NCBI GenBank assembly: GCA_029263095.1
Contig: JAJCYA010000047.1
Span: 1-64,000 of the forward strand
Direction: 5' to 3'
Source: Acidimicrobiia bacterium
GTDB taxonomy: Bacteria > Actinomycetota > Acidimicrobiia > Spongiisociales > UBA11373
DNA: 64,000 nucleotides
Below, in pieces: positions 34,076-43,192 of the stretch. Position numbers and translations under genes: made by a program. Within the stretch, counting starts at the first letter, position 1, and the number at the start of each line of letters is the position of its first letter. The notes beneath the pieces are model-generated. The model was given only the letters and a program-made list of their open reading frames with translations. It had not been told where the DNA came from and did not search any database.

Positions 34076-36316
34076 TCACCGCAGCGCCTCTTCCAGCAGC
34101 CGAATCGCACCTGCCTTGTCGAGCGGGTCGTTGAAGTTGCCGCATTTGGGGGATTGGACGCATGACGGGCACCCGGTTTCACAGGGGCAGTCCCGCAACG
34201 CCTGGAGGGTCGCACGGAGGTGGCGGTCTCCATTGCGCCATCCGATGGGAGCGATACCGGCTCCGCCGGGGTAGCCGTCGTAGATGAACCACACCGCACC
34301 ACCGACTGTCGGGTGGTAGTTGGTCGATAGGCCGCCGACATCCCATCGATCGCAGATGGCGAACAGCGGCAGCATCCCGATCGAGGTGTGCTCTGCTGCA
34401 TGGAGCGTTCCAGGCAGATCAGCCTTTTCGATACCGGCATCGTGGATCAGGTCATCGGGCACCTCGAACCACAGTGCCTGGGTGACATACGTCTGAGTGG
34501 GGAGGTCGAGAGGCTCGTAGGAGATCATCGAGCGATTCCGGATCGACTTCTTCTTGTAACCCGAGACGTGGCTCTCCACCTGAACCAACCCGTGGAGATG
34601 GGGCATCCGCCCGATGCTTCCGCTCTCGATCACTTGCCGAACGTCGACCCACGTATCGACCTCGGGCTGGGTGTAGTAGTCGACCTCACCCCGCCGGGTC
34701 CGAACCGCCCGATGTTCCAGATCTAGATCCTCCACGACCAGCGACTCCCCCTGGTGCAGGTAGACGGCGCCGGGATGGGTCTGCGAGAACACTCGGCTCT
34801 CATCGACCGAGCCGACGACTTGGCCCTTCTCGTCGAGGATGGTGTACGGCGGACCGCCTGCGGTCCGGATGTCGACCGTTCCCGCAGGCGATCGGCGTCC
34901 CGACCACAGCAGGCGACCCGCCCTTGGTCGGAGCCATCCTTCTGCCACCAGATCGGCTGCCACGTCCTCCACATCCGGTCCGAACATTTCGAGCGCTTCG
35001 GTGGGTTCGAGGGGGATCTCATATGCGGCACATCCGAGATGTGACGCCAGGATGTCTGGATTGTGTGGATTGATCACCGCCGCCTCGGAGGGTCGCTCGA
35101 ATAGCGCCTCCGGGTGGTTCATGAACCACTGATCGAGGGCGTCCTGACCGGCCACCAACACCGCCAGGGACTCGTCGGTGGAGCGTCCCGCCCTTCCCGA
35201 CTGCTGACGAAAGGAGGCGACCGTCCCCGGGAACCCAGTCACGACAGCGGCGTCGAGTGAACCGACATCGATTCCGAGTTCGAGCGCGTTTGTGGCCGTT
35301 ACTCCAAGCAGCTCCCCTTCGAACAGGCGGCGCTCCACTTCGCGTCGCTCCTCGGGTAGATACCCGCCTCGGTAGGGGGCGATCCGATCGGCGTGCGCCT
35401 CGTCGAGCCGCTCCTTGGCCCACCGGTACATGAGTTCTGTCCCTTTGCGGCTGCGGGTGAACGCGATCGTGTGTCGATCCCGCGCCACCAAATCGCTAAA
35501 CACACTCGTCGCCTCGGTGAGGGCGCTGCGGCGCAGGTCGTATTCCTCCACCTCCGGGTTCCAGAGAACGACATGCTTCTCCCCGGTAGGAGATGTGTCC
35601 TGGTCGATCACCTCCACAGGGAGACCGAGCAGGTCGGAGGTCAGCTCCCCCGGGTTGCCGATTGTGGCGGAGCAGGCGATGAAGACCGGGTCTGATCCGT
35701 AGAACCGGGCTAGTCGGCGCAGGCGCCTGAGCACGTTTCCCACGTGGCTGCCGAAGATCCCCCGCAGGACGTGCACCTCGTCCACGACCACGTACTGGAG
35801 ACGTCTCAGAAAGGCGGACCAGCGGCCGTGTCCGGGGAGGATCCCGATGTGGAGCATGTCGGGATTCGTGAGCAGTACGTTGGCGTGTCGCCGTACCCAG
35901 GCACGGGTCTCGTCGTCGGTGTCGCCGTCGTAGACCGCCGGGACCATCTGGCGCACCCCGAAATCGTGCAGTGAGCGAAACTGATCACGGGTGAGTGCTT
36001 TGGTCGGAAACATCAGCAACGAAGTGGCGGCCTTGTCTTCCACCACCGATTCAGCGATCGGAACTTGGTAGCAGAGAGACTTCCCGGAGGCGGTTCCGGC
36101 CGCGATGACCGTGTGGCTCCCGCGGCGGATCGATTGGATCGCCGCCACCTGATGCCGGTACAGCTGCTTGATGCCCCGGGCGCCCAGCGCCTCGGTCACA
36201 GCCGAATCGAGTTTGAGCGGATCGAAGATGGCGGTACGCGCCGGCAATGACTCGACGTGGATGATCCGCTCGGTCGTCTCCGGATCCGCGTCCCAAGAGT
36301 CGATGATGTGGCGCAT
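34076..36316 (-). CDS. DEAD/DEAH-box helicase with DUF1998 domain (MrfA/YprA-like)
   Basis: The 746-residue helicase has Walker A AAGTASGKSLCYQVPI, motif II VVVDEVHVLRG (DEVH), motif III CSATIGNP, the helicase C domain with VTGFPGTVASFRQQSGRAGR, and a C-terminal DUF1998 region containing a Cys cluster CPCETGCPSCVQSPKCGN that should bind zinc. B. subtilis MrfA repairs mitomycin-type lesions; Rv3649 is the mycobacterial homologue. It is the helicase that gives the Tad cluster its 'helicase/secretion neighbourhood' name, but here lies 4 kb beyond it. It is divergent from the P-type ATPase gene. Confidence 0.9.
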   Translation of the reverse strand: MRHIIDSWDADPETTERIIHVESLPARTAIFDPLKLDSAVTEALGARGIKQLYRHQVAAIQSIRRGSHTVIAAGTASGKSLCYQVPIAESVVEDKAATSLLMFPTKALTRDQFRSLHDFGVRQMVPAVYDGDTDDETRAWVRRHANVLLTNPDMLHIGILPGHGRWSAFLRRLQYVVVDEVHVLRGIFGSHVGNVLRRLRRLARFYGSDPVFIACSATIGNPGELTSDLLGLPVEVIDQDTSPTGEKHVVLWNPEVEEYDLRRSALTEATSVFSDLVARDRHTIAFTRSRKGTELMYRWAKERLDEAHADRIAPYRGGYLPEERREVERRLFEGELLGVTATNALELGIDVGSLDAAVVTGFPGTVASFRQQSGRAGRSTDESLAVLVAGQDALDQWFMNHPEALFERPSEAAVINPHNPDILASHLGCAAYEIPLEPTEALEMFGPDVEDVAADLVAEGWLRPRAGRLLWSGRRSPAGTVDIRTAGGPPYTILDEKGQVVGSVDESRVFSQTHPGAVYLHQGESLVVEDLDLEHRAVRTRRGEVDYYTQPEVDTWVDVRQVIESGSIGRMPHLHGLVQVESHVSGYKKKSIRNRSMISYEPLDLPTQTYVTQALWFEVPDDLIHDAGIEKADLPGTLHAAEHTSIGMLPLFAICDRWDVGGLSTNYHPTVGGAVWFIYDGYPGGAGIAPIGWRNGDRHLRATLQALRDCPCETGCPSCVQSPKCGNFNDPLDKAGAIRLLEEALR

Positions 36317-36404
36317 GGCCGCTGAGGCTAGGTCGCGAGCGCCAATGCCTGGTTGCGCCGCGGAGAGCGAAGTCGGTCCGGGAGTTCTCTGTCAGACTTG
36401 CTCC

Positions 36405-39017
36405 ATGGACTCGCGGCCGTGGCATGCCCTTGGGATCACTGAGGTGGTGGCTGCCCTCGACACCGATATCCAATTGGGCCTGAGCTCGATGGAGGCGGCA
36501 GATCGGTTGCGTCGTCATGGTCCCAACGAGATCGCCGCCCACGACACTCGGGGGCCGTGGAACCGACTCGGTGCTCAATTTCGTGATGTGCTGATCTGGA
36601 TTTTGCTGATTGCCGCCGGAATCAGTGGAGCGGTACTCGGCGAGTGGATCGACGCGGGCGTGATCCTGGCAATTGTCGTCCTAAACGCCACGCTCGGATT
36701 CGTACAGGAAAGCCGCGCCGAACGGGCGTTGGCACGTTTGCGCGAGCTGGCAGCCCCGGACGCCGTGGTGCTGCGCGACGGCGAGTTTCGCACCGTTCCC
36801 TCCCCCGATCTGGTGGTGGGTGACCTGCTTGTGGTCGAGCCGGGATCGCTCGTGGCTGCAGATGCTCGGTTGGTGGATGCGGTCCACTTGGAGGTCGAAG
36901 AGGCGTCACTCACTGGTGAGTCACTTCCCGAAATCAAGAGCGTCGAGCCGGTCGATGAATCGGCAGCCCTCGGTGATCGCGAGTGTCTGATGTTCGCAGG
37001 GACCCACGTGTCGGCCGGCCGTGGTCGGGCGATCGTCGTAGCCGTAGGCGTCGAAACCGAGGTGGGGCGAATAGCCGGCGTGCTCGCCCAGGACGAGCCA
37101 CCTACGCCGCTTCAGCTGGAACTCGACAGTGTTGGTCGCCGCCTCGGCCTTCTGGCGCTATCGACGGCCTCGCTTGTGTTCTTGGTGGGGTGGCTGCGAG
37201 GCAATCCGGCGGAGTCGATGTTCCTGACGGCGGTGGCACTGGCAGTTGCTGCGATCCCCGAAGGTCTACCGGCAATCGTGACAATCACATTGGCCGGGGG
37301 GGTGCAGCGGATGGCGGAGCGCCAGGCGATTGTGCGTCGGCTTCCCGCCGTCGAGGCTCTCGGTGCCGCCACCGTCATCTGCAGCGACAAGACGGGGACG
37401 ATTACCCGCAACGAGATCCGAGTGCAGGAGGTTCTGCTCGCCGAGAGGCGCATTGGACCCGCGGACTTGGATCCGGCCGATGGTCGTGATCACCGGCTTC
37501 TTCTGATCGCAGCGCTGTGCAATGACGCTCGGGGCACTGCGGACGGCTGGATAGGGGACCCGACAGAATCGGCGTTGGGGATGGCGGTCGAACTCGCCGG
37601 ATCGGATTCGGAGTCGATTCGCGCCGAGTCCCCTCGCATCGATGAGTTCGCCTTCGACTCGGGTCGAAAGCGGATGACAACGGTGCACTCGGTCGGTGCG
37701 GGCTTCCTGCTCGCGGTCAAGGGAGCTCCAGAGGAGGTCGTGGACAGGTGCGGCTCGATCGAGGCCTCGGAGGGGCCGACGCCTCTATCGGATGACAGAC
37801 GCCGGTTCGTACTCGACGCGGCGGCCGGTCTCGCCGAGCGCGGGTGGCGAACACTCGCCCTCGCCTATCGCGGGACCAACGTCGCACCGGATTCGGCGGA
37901 CGAGGCCGAGCAAGATCTGGTGCTTGTCGGCATAGTCGGCATGAGTGACGAAACGAGACCGGAGGCGGCTCCTGCGGTCGCCGAAGCAGCCACAGCCGGG
38001 ATCACCGTGGTGATGGTCACCGGCGATCACGAAATCACGGCTCGCTCGGTGGCGGAGACCGTCGGGATTCTCGATGGGATGGATGTGATGCCGGGCTCGG
38101 TGCTGCGGACGATGACGGTCGAGGATCTGGCAGAGGATGTTGAGCGGTACCGCGTCTACAGCCGGATCGATCCTCTGGACAAGGTGAAGATCGTCGAAGC
38201 GTGGCGATCTCGCGGCCACATCGTCGCCATGACCGGAGACGGGGTGAACGATGCGCCGGCACTCCGATCGGCCGACATTGGGGTGGCAATGGGCAGCGGC
38301 ACCGATGTGTCCCGAGAGGCGTCGGCGATGGTGCTGGCCGACGACAACTTCGCCACGATCGTTGCCGCGGTGCGCGAGGGCCGGAGCATCTTCAAGAACC
38401 TCCGCACGGTCGTCTCATTCCTGCTCGGGAGCAACGCCAGCGAGGTGCTCCTCATGTTCGTTGGCTTCCTCGTGTTTGGCGCGCTCGGTGAGCCGCTCTT
38501 GGCAACCCAGCTGCTGTGGATCAATCTGGTGACGGACGGCCTGCCGGCGCTGGCGCTCGGCGTCGACCCGCCCGATACCGATGTGATGTCCGTTGGGCCC
38601 GACACCAGCAGGCACATGTTGCGGGGCAGCAGGCTGGTCAGGCTCGGCCGTCATGGAGCGGTGATGGCCCTCGCCGCGCTGGCGGCTCTGATGGTCGGCC
38701 ACTACGGGCTCGGCTACGAGTGGGAGGCTGTTCGTACCATGGTCTTTACGACTCTCGTCCTGGTCCAACTCGGCTACTCGTTTGCGATCCGCCGATCCGG
38801 CGATGGGCACGGACCGGGGCGAAACCGGCTTCTGTTGTGGTCCGTGGTCGTGTCACTGGCGCTCCAGCTCGCGGTCGTATACCTCCCGATCGGCCAGACC
38901 CTCTTCGACACCGTGTCGATCCCACTGCTTGGCTGGATCCCTGTGCTCGGAGCGGTTGCCGCTGCCACGATGTTGATTCTGGCGGGAGATCGGTGGATCG
39001 GACGTCGGGGTCGTTGA
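36405..39017 (+). CDS. P-type ATPase, Ca2+-like (P2A)
   Basis: The 870-residue pump has the phosphorylated Asp328 in CSDKTGTITRNE, the TGES motif in EEASLTGESLP and hinge MTGDGVNDAPAL. Membrane signatures resemble SERCA-type: AAIPEGLPAIVTITLAGG in helix 4, SNASEVLLMF in helix 5 (equivalents of Asn768 and Glu771), and LLWINLVTDGLPALALG in helix 6 (equivalents of Asn796, Thr799, Asp800). These support Ca2+ transport, perhaps Ca2+ or Mn2+ export. The ATG at 36405 is chosen as the first residue of the N-terminal cation-ATPase region. It is divergent from the helicase across 88 bases. Confidence 0.9.
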   Translation: MDSRPWHALGITEVVAALDTDIQLGLSSMEAADRLRRHGPNEIAAHDTRGPWNRLGAQFRDVLIWILLIAAGISGAVLGEWIDAGVILAIVVLNATLGFVQESRAERALARLRELAAPDAVVLRDGEFRTVPSPDLVVGDLLVVEPGSLVAADARLVDAVHLEVEEASLTGESLPEIKSVEPVDESAALGDRECLMFAGTHVSAGRGRAIVVAVGVETEVGRIAGVLAQDEPPTPLQLELDSVGRRLGLLALSTASLVFLVGWLRGNPAESMFLTAVALAVAAIPEGLPAIVTITLAGGVQRMAERQAIVRRLPAVEALGAATVICSDKTGTITRNEIRVQEVLLAERRIGPADLDPADGRDHRLLLIAALCNDARGTADGWIGDPTESALGMAVELAGSDSESIRAESPRIDEFAFDSGRKRMTTVHSVGAGFLLAVKGAPEEVVDRCGSIEASEGPTPLSDDRRRFVLDAAAGLAERGWRTLALAYRGTNVAPDSADEAEQDLVLVGIVGMSDETRPEAAPAVAEAATAGITVVMVTGDHEITARSVAETVGILDGMDVMPGSVLRTMTVEDLAEDVERYRVYSRIDPLDKVKIVEAWRSRGHIVAMTGDGVNDAPALRSADIGVAMGSGTDVSREASAMVLADDNFATIVAAVREGRSIFKNLRTVVSFLLGSNASEVLLMFVGFLVFGALGEPLLATQLLWINLVTDGLPALALGVDPPDTDVMSVGPDTSRHMLRGSRLVRLGRHGAVMALAALAALMVGHYGLGYEWEAVRTMVFTTLVLVQLGYSFAIRRSGDGHGPGRNRLLLWSVVVSLALQLAVVYLPIGQTLFDTVSIPLLGWIPVLGAVAAATMLILAGDRWIGRRGR

Positions 39018-39072
39018 TCCCACTCAGCTCCTGCCACCCGGCTGCGACAACCCGACGTACGCCGGATGCGGC

Positions 39073-40347
39073 TCACCCCTCGTCGCGCTGGCTGAGCCAC
39101 CCATCGTCCATGTCGCGGAACATCTCCTCGGCGTCCTCGGTGAGATTGACTACGGACGCGCCGTTGCGGGTGACAACGACTCCGGGGAGAACGTCGTTGC
39201 CGACGAGGGCCGGATCTAGCAGGAACCCTCCCGCGGCAACCGTCAGGAGGTCCTCCAAACTGAGGTCGGTCCAGGTGAAGCTCATGAGGATCGACAACAG
39301 AGAAGGAAGCAATGTGATGTTTCGCTCCAGAACTCCGTCCAGCGCAGCCATGATCACCAAGCCCCCATGCAGCTGCCGTGTGAAATCCCCGCCGGGGATC
39401 GTGCGGTTGCGACTGAAGGCCAGGGCATTCCCACCAAAGAGCGTCTGGAGTCCTGCCGACAGATAGGCCTCCGACTTGGGCTCGGCCATACCAAAGGGAA
39501 CATCGACATCGACCCCGCCGAAGGCATCCACGAGACGCTGGAAGCTCAGGAAGCCAGTGATGATCCAACCCTCAACGGGAAGCCCCGACATGTCGCTGGC
39601 GAGTTGGACCATCTCGTCCTGGCCGGGAACGGTGTTGTTGGACAGCGTCCAGACCAAAGCGTTCACGTTGGTGAACTTGTCACCGCCGTATGACGCCTGG
39701 ACGAAGGTGTCGCGGGGAATTCCGAGAACACCACCGGTTCGTTTGGCGACGTTGCTGGCAAGGATGTGGAGGCTGTCGGCCCGAAAGTGCTGCTGATCTT
39801 GGCCCGGACGGGCGTCGGTTCCAATCACAAACACGTAACGGAGCGGGTCTCCGAACCACGGATCTATGTCGTATTGGGCAAACCAGGCGCCGACCACCCG
39901 CCATCCGTCCCCATCGTCGACCAGGAGGATGATGTCCTGATCGTCGACGACGACGACCCCCGCTGTTCCCATGTCTCCGATCTCCTCGGAGAAGAGTTCG
40001 CCCGAAAACGACCCGCTGCCATCCGGGTAGACCTCGGCGAGATGGTCGAGGAGGTCCTGTGGCACATCCGGCTCAGGTGCCATACGGTCACCAAACCAGT
40101 AGTAGAGGTCTTGTACTGCCGACTCGGCCGCTTCGTCTCCTTCCACTGCGACGTCGAGAGCCGAATAGGGGATGGTGGCGACGGTCGTCGTTGCCGGTTG
40201 GGTGGTAGTTGTGGTCGTCGGCGGTTGGGTGGTTGTGGTCGTTGTCGTAGAGAGTGCGACGGTGGTGGTAGTAGTGGCTGGCTCGCTGCTGCACGCTGTC
40301 GCGGTGATGACGAATGCGAGGACGATGAGGGGGAGTCGTCGTGTCAT
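39073..40347 (-). CDS. LytR-CpsA-Psr (LCP) family lipoprotein
   Basis: The 424-residue protein begins with a lipoprotein signal (VLAFVITATACSS, Cys19), a long Thr-rich linker (about 25-56), and then an LCP domain whose core shows RYVFVIGTDARPG, RADSLHILAS with the conserved Arg, GIPRDTFV, and FTNVNALVW. LCP proteins attach glycopolymers to peptidoglycan. Being lipid-anchored rather than having an N-terminal helix is unusual for LCP. It is convergent with the P-type ATPase gene and 19 bases upstream of nhaA in the same direction. Confidence 0.8.
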   Translation of the reverse strand: MTRRLPLIVLAFVITATACSSEPATTTTTVALSTTTTTTTQPPTTTTTTQPATTTVATIPYSALDVAVEGDEAAESAVQDLYYWFGDRMAPEPDVPQDLLDHLAEVYPDGSGSFSGELFSEEIGDMGTAGVVVVDDQDIILLVDDGDGWRVVGAWFAQYDIDPWFGDPLRYVFVIGTDARPGQDQQHFRADSLHILASNVAKRTGGVLGIPRDTFVQASYGGDKFTNVNALVWTLSNNTVPGQDEMVQLASDMSGLPVEGWIITGFLSFQRLVDAFGGVDVDVPFGMAEPKSEAYLSAGLQTLFGGNALAFSRNRTIPGGDFTRQLHGGLVIMAALDGVLERNITLLPSLLSILMSFTWTDLSLEDLLTVAAGGFLLDPALVGNDVLPGVVVTRNGASVVNLTEDAEEMFRDMDDGWLSQRDEG

Positions 40348-40366
40348 CGTGCTCTCTCGCTATCTG

Positions 40367-41740
40367 CTAGCCGGGTGCTGACGTGTCGTCCGGATGGATC
40401 GATCTGAGGATCAGATAGCCCACCACGCCGGAGGCGAACGAGCCTATAAAGATACCGATCTTGGCTCTGTCGGCGAGGACGGCGCTGTCGAAGGCGAGTC
40501 CCGTGATGAACAGAGAGACCGTAAAGCCGATTCCGGCGATCGCGGCGAGACCGACTATGTGAACCCACCCTGTAAAGCGAGGCAGCACGCCAAGTCGGAG
40601 CTTTACGGCGAACCATGAGAACACAGAGATGCCAACCAACTTGCCAACAAAGAGCCCGACTATCACGCCGAGGGATACGGGATGGGTGACTGCCTCACCG
40701 AGATCCACTCCGGCAAATCGAACTCCTGCATTGGCGAGGGCGAAAATCGGGACGATGACGAACGAGGACCAGGGGTGGAGTGAAGTCTCGAGTCGTCTGA
40801 GGGGCGAGACCGACTCTCGGGCGATCATCGACACCTCCATGGCGTCTTGGTCCACCCGCTCGGCCGCCCTGGGTGCGGCGCTGTCGAAGTCGTACCGTCG
40901 CAGGATTCGCGTTGTGCGCTGGTGGAAGTCGCGATCTGTGTACATCGACCTCACGGGTGTGAGCATGCCGAGGGCGACTCCGGCGAGAGTGGCGTGGACT
41001 CCGCTTTCCAGCAGGCAGTACCACGTCGCGACGGCCACCGGCACGTAGAACACCATGGATCTGATGCCGACTCGGTTTGCCACCGACACTGCCACCAGGC
41101 CGCCAATCGCAGCACCGAGGTATCCGAGGAGGAGTGCGTCGGTGTAGAAGATTGCGATCACGGCGATGGCCCCGATGTCGTCGACTATTGCCAACGCCAG
41201 TAGAAACAGCTTGGCTCCAACAGGGACCCGCCTTCCCAGAAGTGAGACGACTCCCACGGAGAAGGCGATGTCGGTCGCCATCGGGATTCCCCAGCCCTGG
41301 CTCGCTTCTCCTGCACCGTTGAAAGAGATGTAGAGGAGGGCGGGGACCACCATGCCGCCAAGGGCGGCGATGACTGGCAAGGCTGCGGCCTTGGGATCAC
41401 GTAGATCTCCTGTGACGAGCTCCCGCTTGATTTCGAGTCCCACGACAAAGAAGAAGATCGCCATCAGCCCATCGTTTACGAGCTCCCGCAGGCTCTCGTT
41501 GAGGTGGATTCCTGAGAACGAGAATTCGAAGTGAGTTTCCCAGAAGTGCTCGTATGACTCACCGAAGGGAGCATTGGCCCACAACAAGGCGACCACGGCC
41601 GCTACCAACAGCACGACACCGCCGGCAGACTCGATGTGGATGAACCGTATGAGCGGTCGTACGAAGCGCGACGGGAGCCAACGTTCTGAATCCACCCACG
41701 TCAAGTGCTCGCGGTTGTTTTCCTGGTCGGGCACGGCCAT
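40367..41740 (-). CDS. nhaA: Na+/H+ antiporter NhaA
   Basis: The 457-residue protein has eleven or twelve membrane helices with the NhaA hallmarks VVGLEIKRELVTGDL, GGMVVPALLYI, GWGIPMATDIAFSVGVVSLLG, and ALAIVDDIGAIAVIA, whose double Asp is the ion-binding pair. I start at the ATG at 41740 (MAVPDQENNREHL); a TTG at 41788 is in frame but has no ribosome-binding site. It exchanges protons for sodium and sits beside the Trk system. Confidence 0.92.
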   Translation of the reverse strand: MAVPDQENNREHLTWVDSERWLPSRFVRPLIRFIHIESAGGVVLLVAAVVALLWANAPFGESYEHFWETHFEFSFSGIHLNESLRELVNDGLMAIFFFVVGLEIKRELVTGDLRDPKAAALPVIAALGGMVVPALLYISFNGAGEASQGWGIPMATDIAFSVGVVSLLGRRVPVGAKLFLLALAIVDDIGAIAVIAIFYTDALLLGYLGAAIGGLVAVSVANRVGIRSMVFYVPVAVATWYCLLESGVHATLAGVALGMLTPVRSMYTDRDFHQRTTRILRRYDFDSAAPRAAERVDQDAMEVSMIARESVSPLRRLETSLHPWSSFVIVPIFALANAGVRFAGVDLGEAVTHPVSLGVIVGLFVGKLVGISVFSWFAVKLRLGVLPRFTGWVHIVGLAAIAGIGFTVSLFITGLAFDSAVLADRAKIGIFIGSFASGVVGYLILRSIHPDDTSAPG

Positions 41741-41859
41741 GTCGGCGGAGGGTAGTGCCGCATGACGGCGGTCCGGCGGGATGGACAACCGGTCTGCAGG
41801 TTGGGAGAGGCATCAACCCGTCCTAACCTGACACCCTTCCTTTCGTATTCAGGATGGTC

Positions 41860-43188
41860 ATGAAGATTGTGATCGTGGGAGCCGGTGCCGTCGGTTCACA
41901 CCTTGCCGAACGCCTCGCGTTCGAGGGGCAGGATGTTGTTGTCATCGAAGCCGACCGGCAACGCGCTGAAGAACTTCAGGCATCGGTGGACTGCCTCGTC
42001 ATCCACGCCAACGGTGCATCGATTCAGGCCCTAGAAGACGCCCGTGTGGAGGACGCCCAGCTCCTGATCGCCGTGACATCGTCCGACGCGGTCAATGTGC
42101 TCGCTTGTCAGGCAGCTGCTCGGCTCGGTGTGCCGAAACGAGTCGCCCGTGTCCAGGATCCGACTCTGCGTGAGGATCTGGAGGCTCATGGTGTCGACGT
42201 GGTCATCGATCCGGTCGAAGCCCTCGCCAATGAGCTGCTCCTTCTGGTGCGTCGGGGAGGGGCATCGGAGGTGGTGGAGTTCGCCGACGGGAAGATCAGC
42301 CTCTTTGGTGGGTATGTCCACGAGGGCTCTCCCCTGGATGGCATCACCCTGCGTGAACTCCGGGGCCGGGTCACCGGGTGGGACTGGATCGTCGGCGCCG
42401 TGGTGCGAAACGGCGACACAGTCATCGCCAGGGGCGACAGCACGATCACCGAGGGTGATCACGTCCTGGTTGTGGCCAGTGGCAAATCCGCTCATGACGC
42501 TCTGGAGCTGATGGGTGTAGACGAGCATCGAGCGAAGAAGGTGTTCATCCTCGGTGCCACCAGGCTGGCCGTTCTCACGGCCGAGAATGTGGCGCGCGCC
42601 GGCATCTCGACCGTGCTGGTTGATGCCGAAGCGGATCGCTGCGGCGAACTGTCGGCAAAATACGACCGGCTGGTGGTAGTCAAGGGTGATCCCACAGATA
42701 TCAAGGTGCTCAAGAGCGAGGGGATCGAGAACGCCGACGTCGTGATTGGTGCCACCGGTTGGGATGAAGTGAACATCCTCGGTTGTCTCATTGCCAAAGC
42801 CCTCGGGGCAGACATGGCTGTTGCTCGGTTCCGTCGCATCGAATACGCATCGTTGCTCGCCGGTCACGGCATAGACGCTGGCGTGTCCACTCGACTGGCT
42901 GCGGCCAACGAGATCCTGCGACACATCAGGCGGGGTCAGATCTTCAGCGTCGCCACTTTCCAAGACACAGACGCGGAGGCCATTGAGCTCCAGGTCGGCG
43001 ATGCCTCGGAAGCCATCGGGAAGACACTCCACAGCATTGGCCTCCCGAAGTCGGCGATCATCGGCGGCGTTGTACGCGGCAAGAAGGCCTTCATCCCGCA
43101 CGGTACGACTGAGATCCAGGCTGGTGATCGGCTCATTGCCATCGCTCTACCCGAAGCCATCCCCGCCGTCGAGAAGCTCTTCGCGTAG
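41860..43188 (+). CDS. trkA: Trk system K+ uptake protein TrkA
   Basis: The 442-residue cytosolic gating protein has two Rossmann NAD-binding domains (starting MKIVIVGAGAVGSHLA and KKVFILGATRLAVLTAEN), each followed by a TrkA_C region (about 140-215 and 360-440). It regulates the TrkH channel. The ATG at 41860 follows AGGA at 5 bases; an ATG at 41854 is too close to that site. Four bases separate it from trkH. It is divergent from nhaA across about 120 bases. Confidence 0.92.
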   Translation: MKIVIVGAGAVGSHLAERLAFEGQDVVVIEADRQRAEELQASVDCLVIHANGASIQALEDARVEDAQLLIAVTSSDAVNVLACQAAARLGVPKRVARVQDPTLREDLEAHGVDVVIDPVEALANELLLLVRRGGASEVVEFADGKISLFGGYVHEGSPLDGITLRELRGRVTGWDWIVGAVVRNGDTVIARGDSTITEGDHVLVVASGKSAHDALELMGVDEHRAKKVFILGATRLAVLTAENVARAGISTVLVDAEADRCGELSAKYDRLVVVKGDPTDIKVLKSEGIENADVVIGATGWDEVNILGCLIAKALGADMAVARFRRIEYASLLAGHGIDAGVSTRLAAANEILRHIRRGQIFSVATFQDTDAEAIELQVGDASEAIGKTLHSIGLPKSAIIGGVVRGKKAFIPHGTTEIQAGDRLIAIALPEAIPAVEKLFA

Positions 43189-43192
43189 CCCA

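Noticed and set aside
33951-34172. 73-codon minus-strand frame between the helicase and antitoxin genes
   Set aside because: It overlaps the end of the helicase gene and shows no domain or start signal.
42031-43101. 356-codon minus-strand frame inside trkA
   Set aside because: It is antisense to a well-conserved protein and shows no family pattern.
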